Part shown: positions 53,246-61,321 of the stretch, piece after piece
How the letters are laid out: each line of letters begins with the position of its first letter
How positions within the stretch are numbered: position 1 is the stretch's first letter
Origin: Yoonia sp. I 8.24
GTDB lineage: Bacteria > Pseudomonadota > Alphaproteobacteria > Rhodobacterales > Rhodobacteraceae
DNA length: 64,000 bases
Direction of reading: 5' to 3'
NCBI RefSeq assembly: GCF_022096995.1
Contig: NZ_JACXGQ010000002.1
Location: 248,001-312,000, forward strand
The notes under the pieces: generated by a model
Told to the model about the DNA's origin: nothing
Database searches by the model: none
What the model saw: only the letters and a program-made list of their open reading frames with translations
Program-made: the position numbers and the translations under genes

Positions 53246-53862
53246 TGCATTGGCTCCCACTCAAGCTGGTCGATTATGAAATAGTGATGGTTGAGATCGT
53301 TAACCTTTGCTCGGTATGTACCTTGGAATCCTGCTGTTTTGGCCGCGAGGTTTGTCAGATGCCATGTTTCATGTTCATTCACTAGCAAATGTCTGGCAGC
53401 GGTGATGTCCCACCCCTTTTTCTGCCCCCGTTCCTGTAGGCGGAGTGCAGCAACTGTCGATGCGTGAGGCATCCAGCTTTCGTCCATTTCCCAAGACCAT
53501 AACCAAGAATGCGTTTTCTCGTTCCAGGAGCCAACAACGGCATAAGGGCCGCTTGCTTTGCGTCCGTCGGGGGCGGTTTTGATGAATAGGCCGTTTTCAG
53601 GGTCGATGTCCCATCGTCCAGTTTCGACACCAAAGTGAAAGTCATCGTACAGCTTTTTAGTCGTCTGTGAGATTTCAAAGCACGCGCTTTGAACTTCGTT
53701 GAGGAAGGTTTCATCCTCTACTTCATGTGGGGCGTTGCAGTCAGGGCAGATGCACCAAATGCCTTCGCCTTTATACTCACCCCAGTTACTGTCAGTGTTT
53801 TTTGTGGCCGAGGATGTCGACGATTTGGACCCGAACCAATTGACAGGATTCCAGCGGGTCAT
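53242..53862 (-). CDS. DUF6882-like protein inserted in the soe operon
   Basis: A 206-residue protein from the ATG at 53862, which overlaps the soeA stop (ATGA); its own stop overlaps the next small gene. A polar, Ser/Thr-rich start is followed by WCICPDC, a CxxC pair that could bind zinc (about residues 36-40). The rest fits the DUF6882 pattern: AVVGSWNEKTHSWLWSWEMD, then ETWHLTNLAAKTAGFQGTYR and HHYFIIDQLEWE. DUF6882 proteins are of unknown function and are sometimes found among immunity-type genes. No family role in sulfite oxidation is known to me. Confidence 0.68.
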   Translation of the reverse strand: MTRWNPVNWFGSKSSTSSATKNTDSNWGEYKGEGIWCICPDCNAPHEVEDETFLNEVQSACFEISQTTKKLYDDFHFGVETGRWDIDPENGLFIKTAPDGRKASGPYAVVGSWNEKTHSWLWSWEMDESWMPHASTVAALRLQERGQKKGWDITAARHLLVNEHETWHLTNLAAKTAGFQGTYRAKVNDLNHHYFIIDQLEWEPMQ

Positions 53863-56666
53863 TTGCCAACCTTCCAACGTAACGACCTTGCGGCCTCAGG
53901 CACCGCCGATTTCATCGCTGGCATTTCGGGTTGGACTTCTTTGGGCGTGGCGGTCTTTTCGATCTTTACACGCAGATCAAACCACGCGGCTTGGCCTGTG
54001 ATCGGGTCTGAGTTCGCCCAGCGTAGCCCGTCGCCTTTGGGGGGCATCAATTCGTGGATCAGGTGATTGAGCAAGAACCCTTTGGTGGCCTCGGGCGCGT
54101 CGTTGTCCAGCGCCCAAGCCCCTTTGCGTTTGCCAATCGCGTTCCACGTCCAGATTGTGTTTTCGTTCAGGCTGGCCTGATGCGCGACGGGCACGGTGAT
54201 GGTGCCATGCGGGGATGTGACCTTGGCCCAATCGCCGTCTGCGAACCCGTTAGCCTCCCATATTTTGGTCGGCACATAAAGCGGGTTTACCCCGTGGATT
54301 TGGCGCAGCCACGCGTTCTGCGATCCCCATGAATGATACATCGCCATCGGGCGCTGGGTGAGCGCGTGGAGGGGGTATTCCTCGGCCGCGTCTTCCGCGG
54401 AGGGGTACCAAATTGGCAGCGGGTCCATCGTTTTTTGAACTTGCGCGCGCAGGTGCTCGGGGGGCTGGCGCAACCCGGTGCCTTCGGCAGCGGCTTGGAA
54501 TTTGCGCATTGGTTCGACGTAAAGTTGGAAAATATAGGGTTGCACCACATCATAGCAGCCCATTTTCACGGCCCAATCCTGATAGCCCATGTTGAACGGC
54601 TTATAATAGGCGGCGTCTTCGGGCACATGGCTCAGCCAATAGCCGCCATTGTCGATGTAGTTTTGTAGTTGGTCAGGGTTCACATCACCGCGCCCATCGC
54701 CGCCATCACGGAAACCGGCAAGCGGGCCAATGCCGGGACGCCGGATGTGGTTGGTGATATAATCGGCGTAGTCTTTGTACTTCGCGCTGCCATCTTCATT
54801 CACAAACCCGGGCAGGTCCAGTCGCGCGCCAAGATCGCAAAGCACCGATTGGAACCCGCGCACATCGCGGTCAGGTGCGACCACGGGCCAGCGGATTGCG
54901 TCGGCGATGCCGTCTGCCTCGCAAATCGGACGGTCCAGCAAAGAAATGCAATCGTGGCGTTCCAGATAGGTTGTGTCCGGCAAAATCAGATCGGCATAGG
55001 CCACCATTTCTGATGAATAGGCATCTGAATAAATGATCCGTGGGATCACGTAATCGCCGTTCTCATCTGTGTCGGTCAGCATCTCATGCACGCCGCCGAC
55101 ATTCATCGATGAATTCCACGCCATATTGGCCATATACATGAACAGCGTGTCGATCTTATAGGGATCGCCCGCATGCGCATTGGAAATCACCATATGCATC
55201 AGCCCGTGGGCAGACATCGGGTTTTCCCAAGTATAGGCTTTGTCGATGCGTGCGGGATCGCCTGCCTCAGTCAGGCACAGATCCTCTGGTCCTTGGACAT
55301 AGCCCAAATGGGGCCCATCAAGCGGCTGGCCCGGAGCAACCTTGCAGTGCGGTTTCGGGTGAGCTGTCGCAGGTTTGGGATAGGGCGGTTTGAACCGCAT
55401 ACCGCCCGGCGTTTCGACTGTGCCAAGGATGATCTGTAGCATGTGCAGCGCGCGGCAGGTTTGGAACCCGTTGGCATGCGCCGAAATCCCGCGCATTGCG
55501 TGGAATGACACAGGGCGGCCGATCATTTGCTTATGTTTTACGCCGCGAAAGTCTGTCCATGCGCGGTCCAGTGTGATGGCCTCGTCAAAAGCCACGCGCG
55601 CTAGATCAGCGGCGATCGCATGGATGCGCTGAGCAGAGATGCCGCAACGGTCGGCGACAGCTTCGGGGGCGTATTCATCAGACAGATAGCGTTCGGCCAT
55701 CATGTGAAAGACCGCACGGTGGGTGACGCCGTGCGCGCGGTGACTGCCTGCGAGATCGGGATCAACGCCTTGCCCGTTCCACGGCGCGAGTTTGCCGGTG
55801 CGGCGGTCGATGACTTGCGGTTGCCCGTTTTTGTCGCGCAAGAAAAGCCCGTATTGTTCCGACTTCGGGTCTTGGTCGATCAGCACGGATGCATTTGTGA
55901 AGCGTGCGAGATAGTCCAGATCGACCTTACCCGCCTTCATCAAGCAATGCACAAGTGCCAGAATAAACAGCCCGTCTGTACCCGGTGTGATCCCAATCCA
56001 ATCATCCGCGACCGCGTTATAGCCGGTGCGGATCGGGTTCACGCTCATCATGCGGGCACCACGTTCCTTGATCTTGCCAATGCCCATTTTAATCGGGTTG
56101 CTGTCGTGATCTTCGGCAACGCCAAACAGCATAAACAGTTTGGTATGATCCCAATCCGGTTGACCAAACTCCCAAAACGCGCCGCCCATCGTATAGATGC
56201 CGGCCGCAGCCATATTGACCGAACAAAACCCGCCGTGCGCAGCGTAATTGGGGGTGCCAAAGCCTTGCGCCCAAAAGCTGGTGAAGCTTTGCGATTGATC
56301 GCGCCCGGTAAAGAAGGCGAGCTTCTCAGGTGCTGTGTCGCGGATCGGTTTGAGCCAAGAGACAGCGGTTTCCAGCGCCTCTTCCCAGCTGATTTCTTCA
56401 TATTCGCCTGACCCGCGCGGCCCAACCCGTTTGAGCGGCGCGCGCAATCGCGACGGCGCATTGTGCTGCATGATCCCGGCAGACCCTTTGGCACATAGGA
56501 CCCCTTTGTTCACCGGGTGATCTTTGTTGCCTTCGATATAGGCGACCTTCCCATGCTTCATGTGTACATTTATGCCGCATCGGCAGGCGCACATGTAACA
56601 GGTCGTTTGACGGACCTCATCTGATACGGTCGGTGATGTATCAAGGTTGGGTTGGTCTTTTGGCAT
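53859..56666 (-). CDS. soeA: Sulfite dehydrogenase molybdopterin subunit SoeA
   Basis: A 935-residue molybdopterin oxidoreductase of the DMSO reductase superfamily. A [4Fe-4S] site is formed by C23, C26, C30 and C58 (CYMCACRC, GVLCAKG). No Tat or Sec signal is present, so the catalytic subunit faces the cytoplasm, as known for SoeABC. SoeA oxidises sulfite to sulfate. It stands 5 nt behind ackA in a taurine degradation operon, which produces cytoplasmic sulfite and supports this reading over DMSO or polysulfide reductase. Confidence 0.87.
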   Translation of the reverse strand: MPKDQPNLDTSPTVSDEVRQTTCYMCACRCGINVHMKHGKVAYIEGNKDHPVNKGVLCAKGSAGIMQHNAPSRLRAPLKRVGPRGSGEYEEISWEEALETAVSWLKPIRDTAPEKLAFFTGRDQSQSFTSFWAQGFGTPNYAAHGGFCSVNMAAAGIYTMGGAFWEFGQPDWDHTKLFMLFGVAEDHDSNPIKMGIGKIKERGARMMSVNPIRTGYNAVADDWIGITPGTDGLFILALVHCLMKAGKVDLDYLARFTNASVLIDQDPKSEQYGLFLRDKNGQPQVIDRRTGKLAPWNGQGVDPDLAGSHRAHGVTHRAVFHMMAERYLSDEYAPEAVADRCGISAQRIHAIAADLARVAFDEAITLDRAWTDFRGVKHKQMIGRPVSFHAMRGISAHANGFQTCRALHMLQIILGTVETPGGMRFKPPYPKPATAHPKPHCKVAPGQPLDGPHLGYVQGPEDLCLTEAGDPARIDKAYTWENPMSAHGLMHMVISNAHAGDPYKIDTLFMYMANMAWNSSMNVGGVHEMLTDTDENGDYVIPRIIYSDAYSSEMVAYADLILPDTTYLERHDCISLLDRPICEADGIADAIRWPVVAPDRDVRGFQSVLCDLGARLDLPGFVNEDGSAKYKDYADYITNHIRRPGIGPLAGFRDGGDGRGDVNPDQLQNYIDNGGYWLSHVPEDAAYYKPFNMGYQDWAVKMGCYDVVQPYIFQLYVEPMRKFQAAAEGTGLRQPPEHLRAQVQKTMDPLPIWYPSAEDAAEEYPLHALTQRPMAMYHSWGSQNAWLRQIHGVNPLYVPTKIWEANGFADGDWAKVTSPHGTITVPVAHQASLNENTIWTWNAIGKRKGAWALDNDAPEATKGFLLNHLIHELMPPKGDGLRWANSDPITGQAAWFDLRVKIEKTATPKEVQPEMPAMKSAVPEAARSLRWKVGK

Positions 56667-56671
56667 GTCGG

Positions 56672-57730
56672 CTAGTCCCCCATAAGTAATCGCGCGTCAC
56701 GCGCGATCTGTTTTTCCTCGTCGGCTGCAATCACATGAACGGGCACCGCGCCAAAACAGGTAAGATGCGCCATGATTTTGTCGCGAATGGGTGCGGCGTT
56801 TTCGCCGATCCCCCCGGTGAACGCGACCGCGTCTAAACCGCCCATTGCGACAATAGCTGATCCGGCCTGACGTGCGGCCCAATAGCAAAAGTGATCTACT
56901 GCGAAACGTGCGGCGTCGTCATCGCGTTCCATCAAGGTCTTCATATTATTATCGCCAGCAAGGCCCTTTAGCCCGCTTTGCTTGTTCAGCAGCTTATCCG
57001 CGCCCGCGATGCCAAGCTTATCCGCGATCCGCAGCACCGCCGCGCCGTCGATTTCACCACAGCGGGTTCCCATTACAAGCCCAGACATCGGGGAGTAGCC
57101 CATTGAACTGGCGACGGATTGACCGCCTTTGATTGCGCAAAGACTGGCTCCATTCCCAAGATGGAGCGCCAACAAACGGTCTGGCAGGGCGGCGCCAAAT
57201 TCATGCACCATGCTGGCATAAGATGACCCGTGAAACCCATAGCGTTGAATGCCCGCGTCAAACTGCGCGTCAGGGATGGCATAGCGGGTGGCAATATCGG
57301 GGTTGCTGGCATGAAACGCAGTGTCAAAGCTGACAAACTGCGGCAGATGAGGGTGGGACGCTGCGAGCGTCTCGATCCCGATCAGGTTCACCGGGTTATG
57401 GAGCGGCGCAAGCGGAATGCAGGCGCGGATTGCGTCTACGACCTGCGGTGTAACGCGCGCGGGTTCCGAAAAATATGTACCCCCATGCACAACGCGGTGT
57501 GCTACGGCTGTAATATCTGTGGTTTTATGACCTGCGGCATCAAGCGCGGCCATCATTTCGGCCAGCGCAGTTGCATGGTCGGGCGCGTCCACAGGTGATG
57601 CTTGCCCATCAAGTTTCAGAGTCGCATCCGCGCCAATGTCGCTGACGATCCCATCTGCGATCTGCGTCAGGTCAGGTTGAAACAGGCTGACCTTTAGCGA
57701 TGATGACCCAGCGTTGATAACAAGGATCAT
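56672..57730 (-). CDS. ackA: Acetate kinase
   Basis: A 352-residue acetate/propionate kinase. The N-terminal signature ILVINAGSSSLKVSLF and central HLGNGASLCAIKGGQSVASS, then MGYSPMSGLVMGTRCGEID, are present, with TGGIGENAAPIRDKI near the end. It is shorter than the roughly 400-residue enzymes, but no core motif is missing. It can convert the acetyl phosphate made by Xsc into acetate and ATP. The ATG overlaps the pta stop by 4 nt; the frame is open another 39 nt upstream. Confidence 0.92.
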   Translation of the reverse strand: MILVINAGSSSLKVSLFQPDLTQIADGIVSDIGADATLKLDGQASPVDAPDHATALAEMMAALDAAGHKTTDITAVAHRVVHGGTYFSEPARVTPQVVDAIRACIPLAPLHNPVNLIGIETLAASHPHLPQFVSFDTAFHASNPDIATRYAIPDAQFDAGIQRYGFHGSSYASMVHEFGAALPDRLLALHLGNGASLCAIKGGQSVASSMGYSPMSGLVMGTRCGEIDGAAVLRIADKLGIAGADKLLNKQSGLKGLAGDNNMKTLMERDDDAARFAVDHFCYWAARQAGSAIVAMGGLDAVAFTGGIGENAAPIRDKIMAHLTCFGAVPVHVIAADEEKQIARDARLLMGD

Positions 57731-58662
57731 GATGCCGCCGCCACGATTGCACCAAGAGCCGCTGAACAAATGCGCGCAGGTGCTTGCTGGCTGCGCGACG
57801 TCAATAGAACCGGCACCTTCAACCCCATGACCAACCCGCCTGCGCAGCAGCCCATGCCCAGCACCATCATTTTGAACAACGCGTTGCCGGATGTGATGTT
57901 GGGCGACAGCATAATGTCGGTGTCGCCCGACACATCGGATTCGTAGTTTTTTGCACGGGCGGCAGCGGCGCTGAAGATTAGATCAAGCGCCATTGGGCCT
58001 TGCACGGTGGCATTGGGAAATGCGTCCTTGGCCCAGGCTGCGATTTCGGCGGCTTCGACCGTGTTGGGGATGGATGGGATCGGGTCTTCGGTTGGGGAAA
58101 GAATGCCCGCTTTGACATTTGTATCACCCAAGATCTCTGCAAGCCGCACAGCATGTGCAAGGCAGGCTTTGCGGGTGTCGACGCTTGGGTTTACGTTTAA
58201 TGCCGCGTCGGTCAGAAATAGTGGCCGCTCTGACCCGGCGCGCGTGATGTGAAATACATGACCGCATCGGGTCCCTTTTTCGCGCAGACCAGCGGCGGAT
58301 GGCAGCAACCCCTTAAGAAAAGTTGAGGTGTGAATTTGCCCTTTCATGATGCTGTTCACCTCGCCGCTGCGGGCAAGATCGGCGGCGCGTCCAGCGGCGG
58401 TTTCATGCGGCGCATGTTCAATGCGGTAGCCGCTGATATCCCAGCCGATGTCATCTGCGGTCTGTTTGATTTTATCTATATCTCCGATCAAAACCGGGTC
58501 GGCGAGTCCCAGTTCTGCGGCCTCGCGGATACCTTGCAACGGGTTCACAGCCCCTGCATTCACCAGCGCTACTTTGGGGGCGGGCAGGGCTTGCGCCTTG
58601 GCAAGCAAGCCTGCGGGACAGGGCGCATTTTCAGGGGCCAGAAATGGAAAAGGAAGGGTCAT
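57727..58662 (-). CDS. pta: Phosphate acetyltransferase
   Basis: A 311-residue phosphotransacetylase-type enzyme of the PTA/PTB family. Recognisable segments are KVALVNAGAVNPLQGIREAA, VNSIMKGQIHTSTFLKGLL and VQGPMALDLIFSAAAARAKN. It converts acetyl phosphate from Xsc plus CoA into acetyl-CoA, feeding central metabolism. It lies 13 nt after tauE and overlaps ackA, an order consistent with the taurine pathway. Phosphate butyryltransferase activity cannot be excluded by sequence alone. Confidence 0.88.
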   Translation of the reverse strand: MTLPFPFLAPENAPCPAGLLAKAQALPAPKVALVNAGAVNPLQGIREAAELGLADPVLIGDIDKIKQTADDIGWDISGYRIEHAPHETAAGRAADLARSGEVNSIMKGQIHTSTFLKGLLPSAAGLREKGTRCGHVFHITRAGSERPLFLTDAALNVNPSVDTRKACLAHAVRLAEILGDTNVKAGILSPTEDPIPSIPNTVEAAEIAAWAKDAFPNATVQGPMALDLIFSAAAARAKNYESDVSGDTDIMLSPNITSGNALFKMMVLGMGCCAGGLVMGLKVPVLLTSRSQQAPARICSAALGAIVAAAS

Positions 58663-58675
58663 TGGGAGGATGCCT

Positions 58676-59419
58676 TTATGTCAATAATGGCCGTAGTAGG
58701 CCAAGCGTCGACAAAATCAGCAAGAGAAAAACTGCAAAACGGCGAAAGCTTTCCGGGCTTGCCGATGTAAATTGCCGCCCGCCAAGCCAAACGCCCAGAC
58801 CAAGTACCGGAAAAGCGAAGGCCAGCGCAGTGAAACTTTCCGGACCGATCAACCCACCGTGCCACATCAATGGGAGTGAGATGATATCAAGGCCAGTGAG
58901 ATAGACGATCATTGTTGCGCGAAACCGCGGCGCAGGGATCGGTTGCGCGGTTAGAAACGTCGCCACGGGCAATCCACCGACGCCCGCGCTGTTGCAGATG
59001 CCGGACACAAGACCAACGACACCATGTCCCGCCATGCCAACGGATTTTCGCAGGGCGAACCCTACAAATAGGACAAGCGCGAGAACAAATATGATTCCAG
59101 ATACCGCCATGCGCACTGTCGCGACATCAAATGCAATCATCACCTTGATCGCAAAGGGGAGGATGGCGCCAGCGCCAATCAGCAAAGGAAAAACCCGGCG
59201 CCAATCGACTTGCCCGCGAATGCCACGTGCCTGAAACGCAGTCATGGCGATTTCACTGGCAAAGACCACTGGGATCAACGGCAAAGGGTTGGTCACGAGG
59301 GCCGCGAAGGCAATGAAAATGGCTGAAAAGCCAAACCCTGAATAGCCGCGCACATAGGCGGCCCCCAACAATGCAATTGCAAGGGCCGCCGCTGTGGTAA
59401 GGTTGAGGTCAAATGGCAA
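58676..59419 (-). CDS. tauE: Sulfite exporter TauE/SafE family protein
   Basis: A 247-residue membrane protein with about seven or eight spans and the TauE/SafE pattern: FAALVTNPLPLIPVVFASEI in the first half and GVVGLVSGICNSAGVGGLPV in the second (Gly-rich re-entrant loop). Such proteins export sulfite or related organosulfur anions. Its location between xsc (3 nt gap) and pta makes sulfite the likely substrate; a name of tauZ has also been used for this position. Confidence 0.87.
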   Translation of the reverse strand: MPFDLNLTTAAALAIALLGAAYVRGYSGFGFSAIFIAFAALVTNPLPLIPVVFASEIAMTAFQARGIRGQVDWRRVFPLLIGAGAILPFAIKVMIAFDVATVRMAVSGIIFVLALVLFVGFALRKSVGMAGHGVVGLVSGICNSAGVGGLPVATFLTAQPIPAPRFRATMIVYLTGLDIISLPLMWHGGLIGPESFTALAFAFPVLGLGVWLGGRQFTSASPESFRRFAVFLLLILSTLGLLRPLLT

Positions 59420-59422
59420 AGC

Positions 59423-61195
59423 CTACCCGGATGCCATATCGTCCGAAGAAACGCCCGCGACGCGCACTGGTTTCTTCATTGCGTCGCGGCGGAAGGGTTC
59501 GCCCAGTTCTTGGTTCAAGATGACTTCGATCAACGTGGTTTCGTTGTTTTCCATCTGATCTTTGATCGCTTGGTTCAAGATTTCTGTCAGCTCATCCATC
59601 GTTTTGGCTTGCACGCCTTTGAGGCCACAGGCTTGGGCGATACCTGCATAAGACACTTTCATGTCCAGCTCGGTGCCAACAAAGTTGTCGTCGAACCAAA
59701 GGGTCGAGTTCCGCTTTTCCGCACCCCATTGGTAGTTGCGGAACACGATTTGCGTGATGGCGGGCCATTCGTCGCGGCCGATCGCTGTCAGTTCGTTCAC
59801 GGAAATCCCAAACGCGCCGTCACCTGCAAAACCAATCACGGGCACATCTGGTTGGCCGATTTTTGCACCAACAATCGCGGGCAAACCGTAACCACAAGGA
59901 CCGAACAGACCCGGCGCAAGATATTTGCGGCCCGTCGGGAAGGATGGGTAAGCGTTGCCGATGGCGCAGTTGTTGCCAATGTCAGAGCTGATGATCGCAT
60001 TTTCTGGCATTGCGGCTTGGATCGCGCGCCATGCTTTGCGCGGGCTCATCCAATCGGGACGGGCGGCGCGCGCGCGTTCGTTCCATGTGGTGCCCGGATC
60101 ATCCTGTTCATGGTCAAGGCTGGTCAGTTCTTGCGCCCATGCGGATTTCAGGTTGCCGATCAGGGCCTTGCGATCTGCGCGCCCTGCGTCACCCGCATCG
60201 TCAGAAAGCTGCGCCAAAATGCCGTTTGCGGCTTTGGCAGCATCAGCCACGATGCCTACGCTGACGGTTTTGGTCAGGCCAATGCGGTCAGGGTTGATGT
60301 CGACTTGAATAACTTTGGCGTCTTTGGGCCAGTAATCGATCCCGTAACCGGGCAGGGTCGAAAACGGGTTCAACCGGGTGCCAAGTGCTAGAACAACGTC
60401 AGCTTTGCTGATGAGCTCCATACCGGCCTTAGACCCGTTGTAGCCCAAAGGCCCTGCAAACAGCGGGTGCGTGCCGGGGAAGGCGTCATTGTGCTGATAA
60501 CCAACACAAACAGGTGCATCGAGCCGCTCGGCCAGTGCCTTGGATGCGTCGATACCGCCTTCGGCAAGAACAACGCCCGCACCATTGAGGATCACAGGGA
60601 ATTTTGCGTTGGACAGGAGTTCAGCTGCATTTGCGATGGCGGTTTCGCCGCCTGCGGGGCGTTCAAAGTCCACGATCATTGGCAGATCGATATCGACCAC
60701 CTGGGTCCAGAAATCGCGCGGGATGTTGATTTGCGCAGGCGCAGAGGCGCGCTTTGCTTTCATGATCACACGGCTCAGAACTTCGGCGATACGTGTCGGG
60801 TCACGCACTTCTTCTTGGTAGGCGACCATATCTTCGAACAATTTCATTTGCTCGACTTCTTGAAAGCCGCCTTGACCGATGGTTTTGTTTGCAGCTTGCG
60901 GCGTCACCAGCAGCAGCGGCGTGTGGTTCCAATAGGCGGTTTTTACAGCAGTCACAAAGTTGGTAATGCCGGGGCCGTTTTGCGCGATCATCATCGACAT
61001 TTCGCCAGTCACGCGGGAGTAGCCATCGGCCATCATCCCGGCTGATCCTTCATGCGCGCAATCCCAGAACATGATTCCCGCTTTGGGAAAGATATCCGAA
61101 ATGGGCATCATTGCAGAGCCGATGATCCCAAAAGCATGTTGTATCCCGTGCATTTGCAGGGTTTTGACGAATGCTTCTTCGGTGGTCATTTTCAT
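59423..61195 (-). CDS. xsc: Sulfoacetaldehyde acetyltransferase
   Basis: A 590-residue thiamine diphosphate enzyme. It uses sulfoacetaldehyde and phosphate to make acetyl phosphate and sulfite, the desulfonation step of taurine breakdown. The N-terminal part has EEAFVKTLQMHGIQHAFGII and CAHEGSAGMMADGYSRVTGE (active Glu); the ThDP motif is GFAGDGAFGISVNEL...NYQWGAEK. Xsc is distinguished from acetolactate synthases by its length and the GSAMMPISDIFPKAGIMFWD region. AGGA lies 9 nt before the ATG; a second ATG is at 61189. Confidence 0.95.
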   Translation of the reverse strand: MKMTTEEAFVKTLQMHGIQHAFGIIGSAMMPISDIFPKAGIMFWDCAHEGSAGMMADGYSRVTGEMSMMIAQNGPGITNFVTAVKTAYWNHTPLLLVTPQAANKTIGQGGFQEVEQMKLFEDMVAYQEEVRDPTRIAEVLSRVIMKAKRASAPAQINIPRDFWTQVVDIDLPMIVDFERPAGGETAIANAAELLSNAKFPVILNGAGVVLAEGGIDASKALAERLDAPVCVGYQHNDAFPGTHPLFAGPLGYNGSKAGMELISKADVVLALGTRLNPFSTLPGYGIDYWPKDAKVIQVDINPDRIGLTKTVSVGIVADAAKAANGILAQLSDDAGDAGRADRKALIGNLKSAWAQELTSLDHEQDDPGTTWNERARAARPDWMSPRKAWRAIQAAMPENAIISSDIGNNCAIGNAYPSFPTGRKYLAPGLFGPCGYGLPAIVGAKIGQPDVPVIGFAGDGAFGISVNELTAIGRDEWPAITQIVFRNYQWGAEKRNSTLWFDDNFVGTELDMKVSYAGIAQACGLKGVQAKTMDELTEILNQAIKDQMENNETTLIEVILNQELGEPFRRDAMKKPVRVAGVSSDDMASG

Positions 61196-61254
61196 GGGGG
61201 TAGGTCCTTTAGGTTTTGGGCTTTGCGCGCGCGATATTCTTGCGCCACATTAGA

Positions 61255-61284
61255 AACTGGCCTTTCATTTCAGTAGGGCCAGTT
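61255..61284 (-). promoter_or_regulatory. Inverted repeat upstream of xsc (candidate TauR site)
   Basis: AACTGGCC (61255-61262) and GGCCAGTT (61277-61284) form a perfect 8-bp inverted repeat with 14 bp between arms, in the 126 bp between tauR and xsc. Both arms contain CTGGCC, also found in the repeats at the tauR start. A further small palindrome TGCCA/TGGCA lies at 61300-61315. Binding by TauR is inferred. Confidence 0.5.
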
Positions 61285-61321
61285 GGTTTGGGTTCTTAGT
61301 GCCAAATTGGTGGCATCGGCG

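Noticed and set aside
51478..56666. Reading the molybdoenzyme operon as DMSO or polysulfide reductase
   Set aside because: SoeA has no export signal, and the operon is embedded in taurine desulfonation genes that release sulfite in the cytoplasm; SoeABC explains both. An enzyme assay would be decisive.
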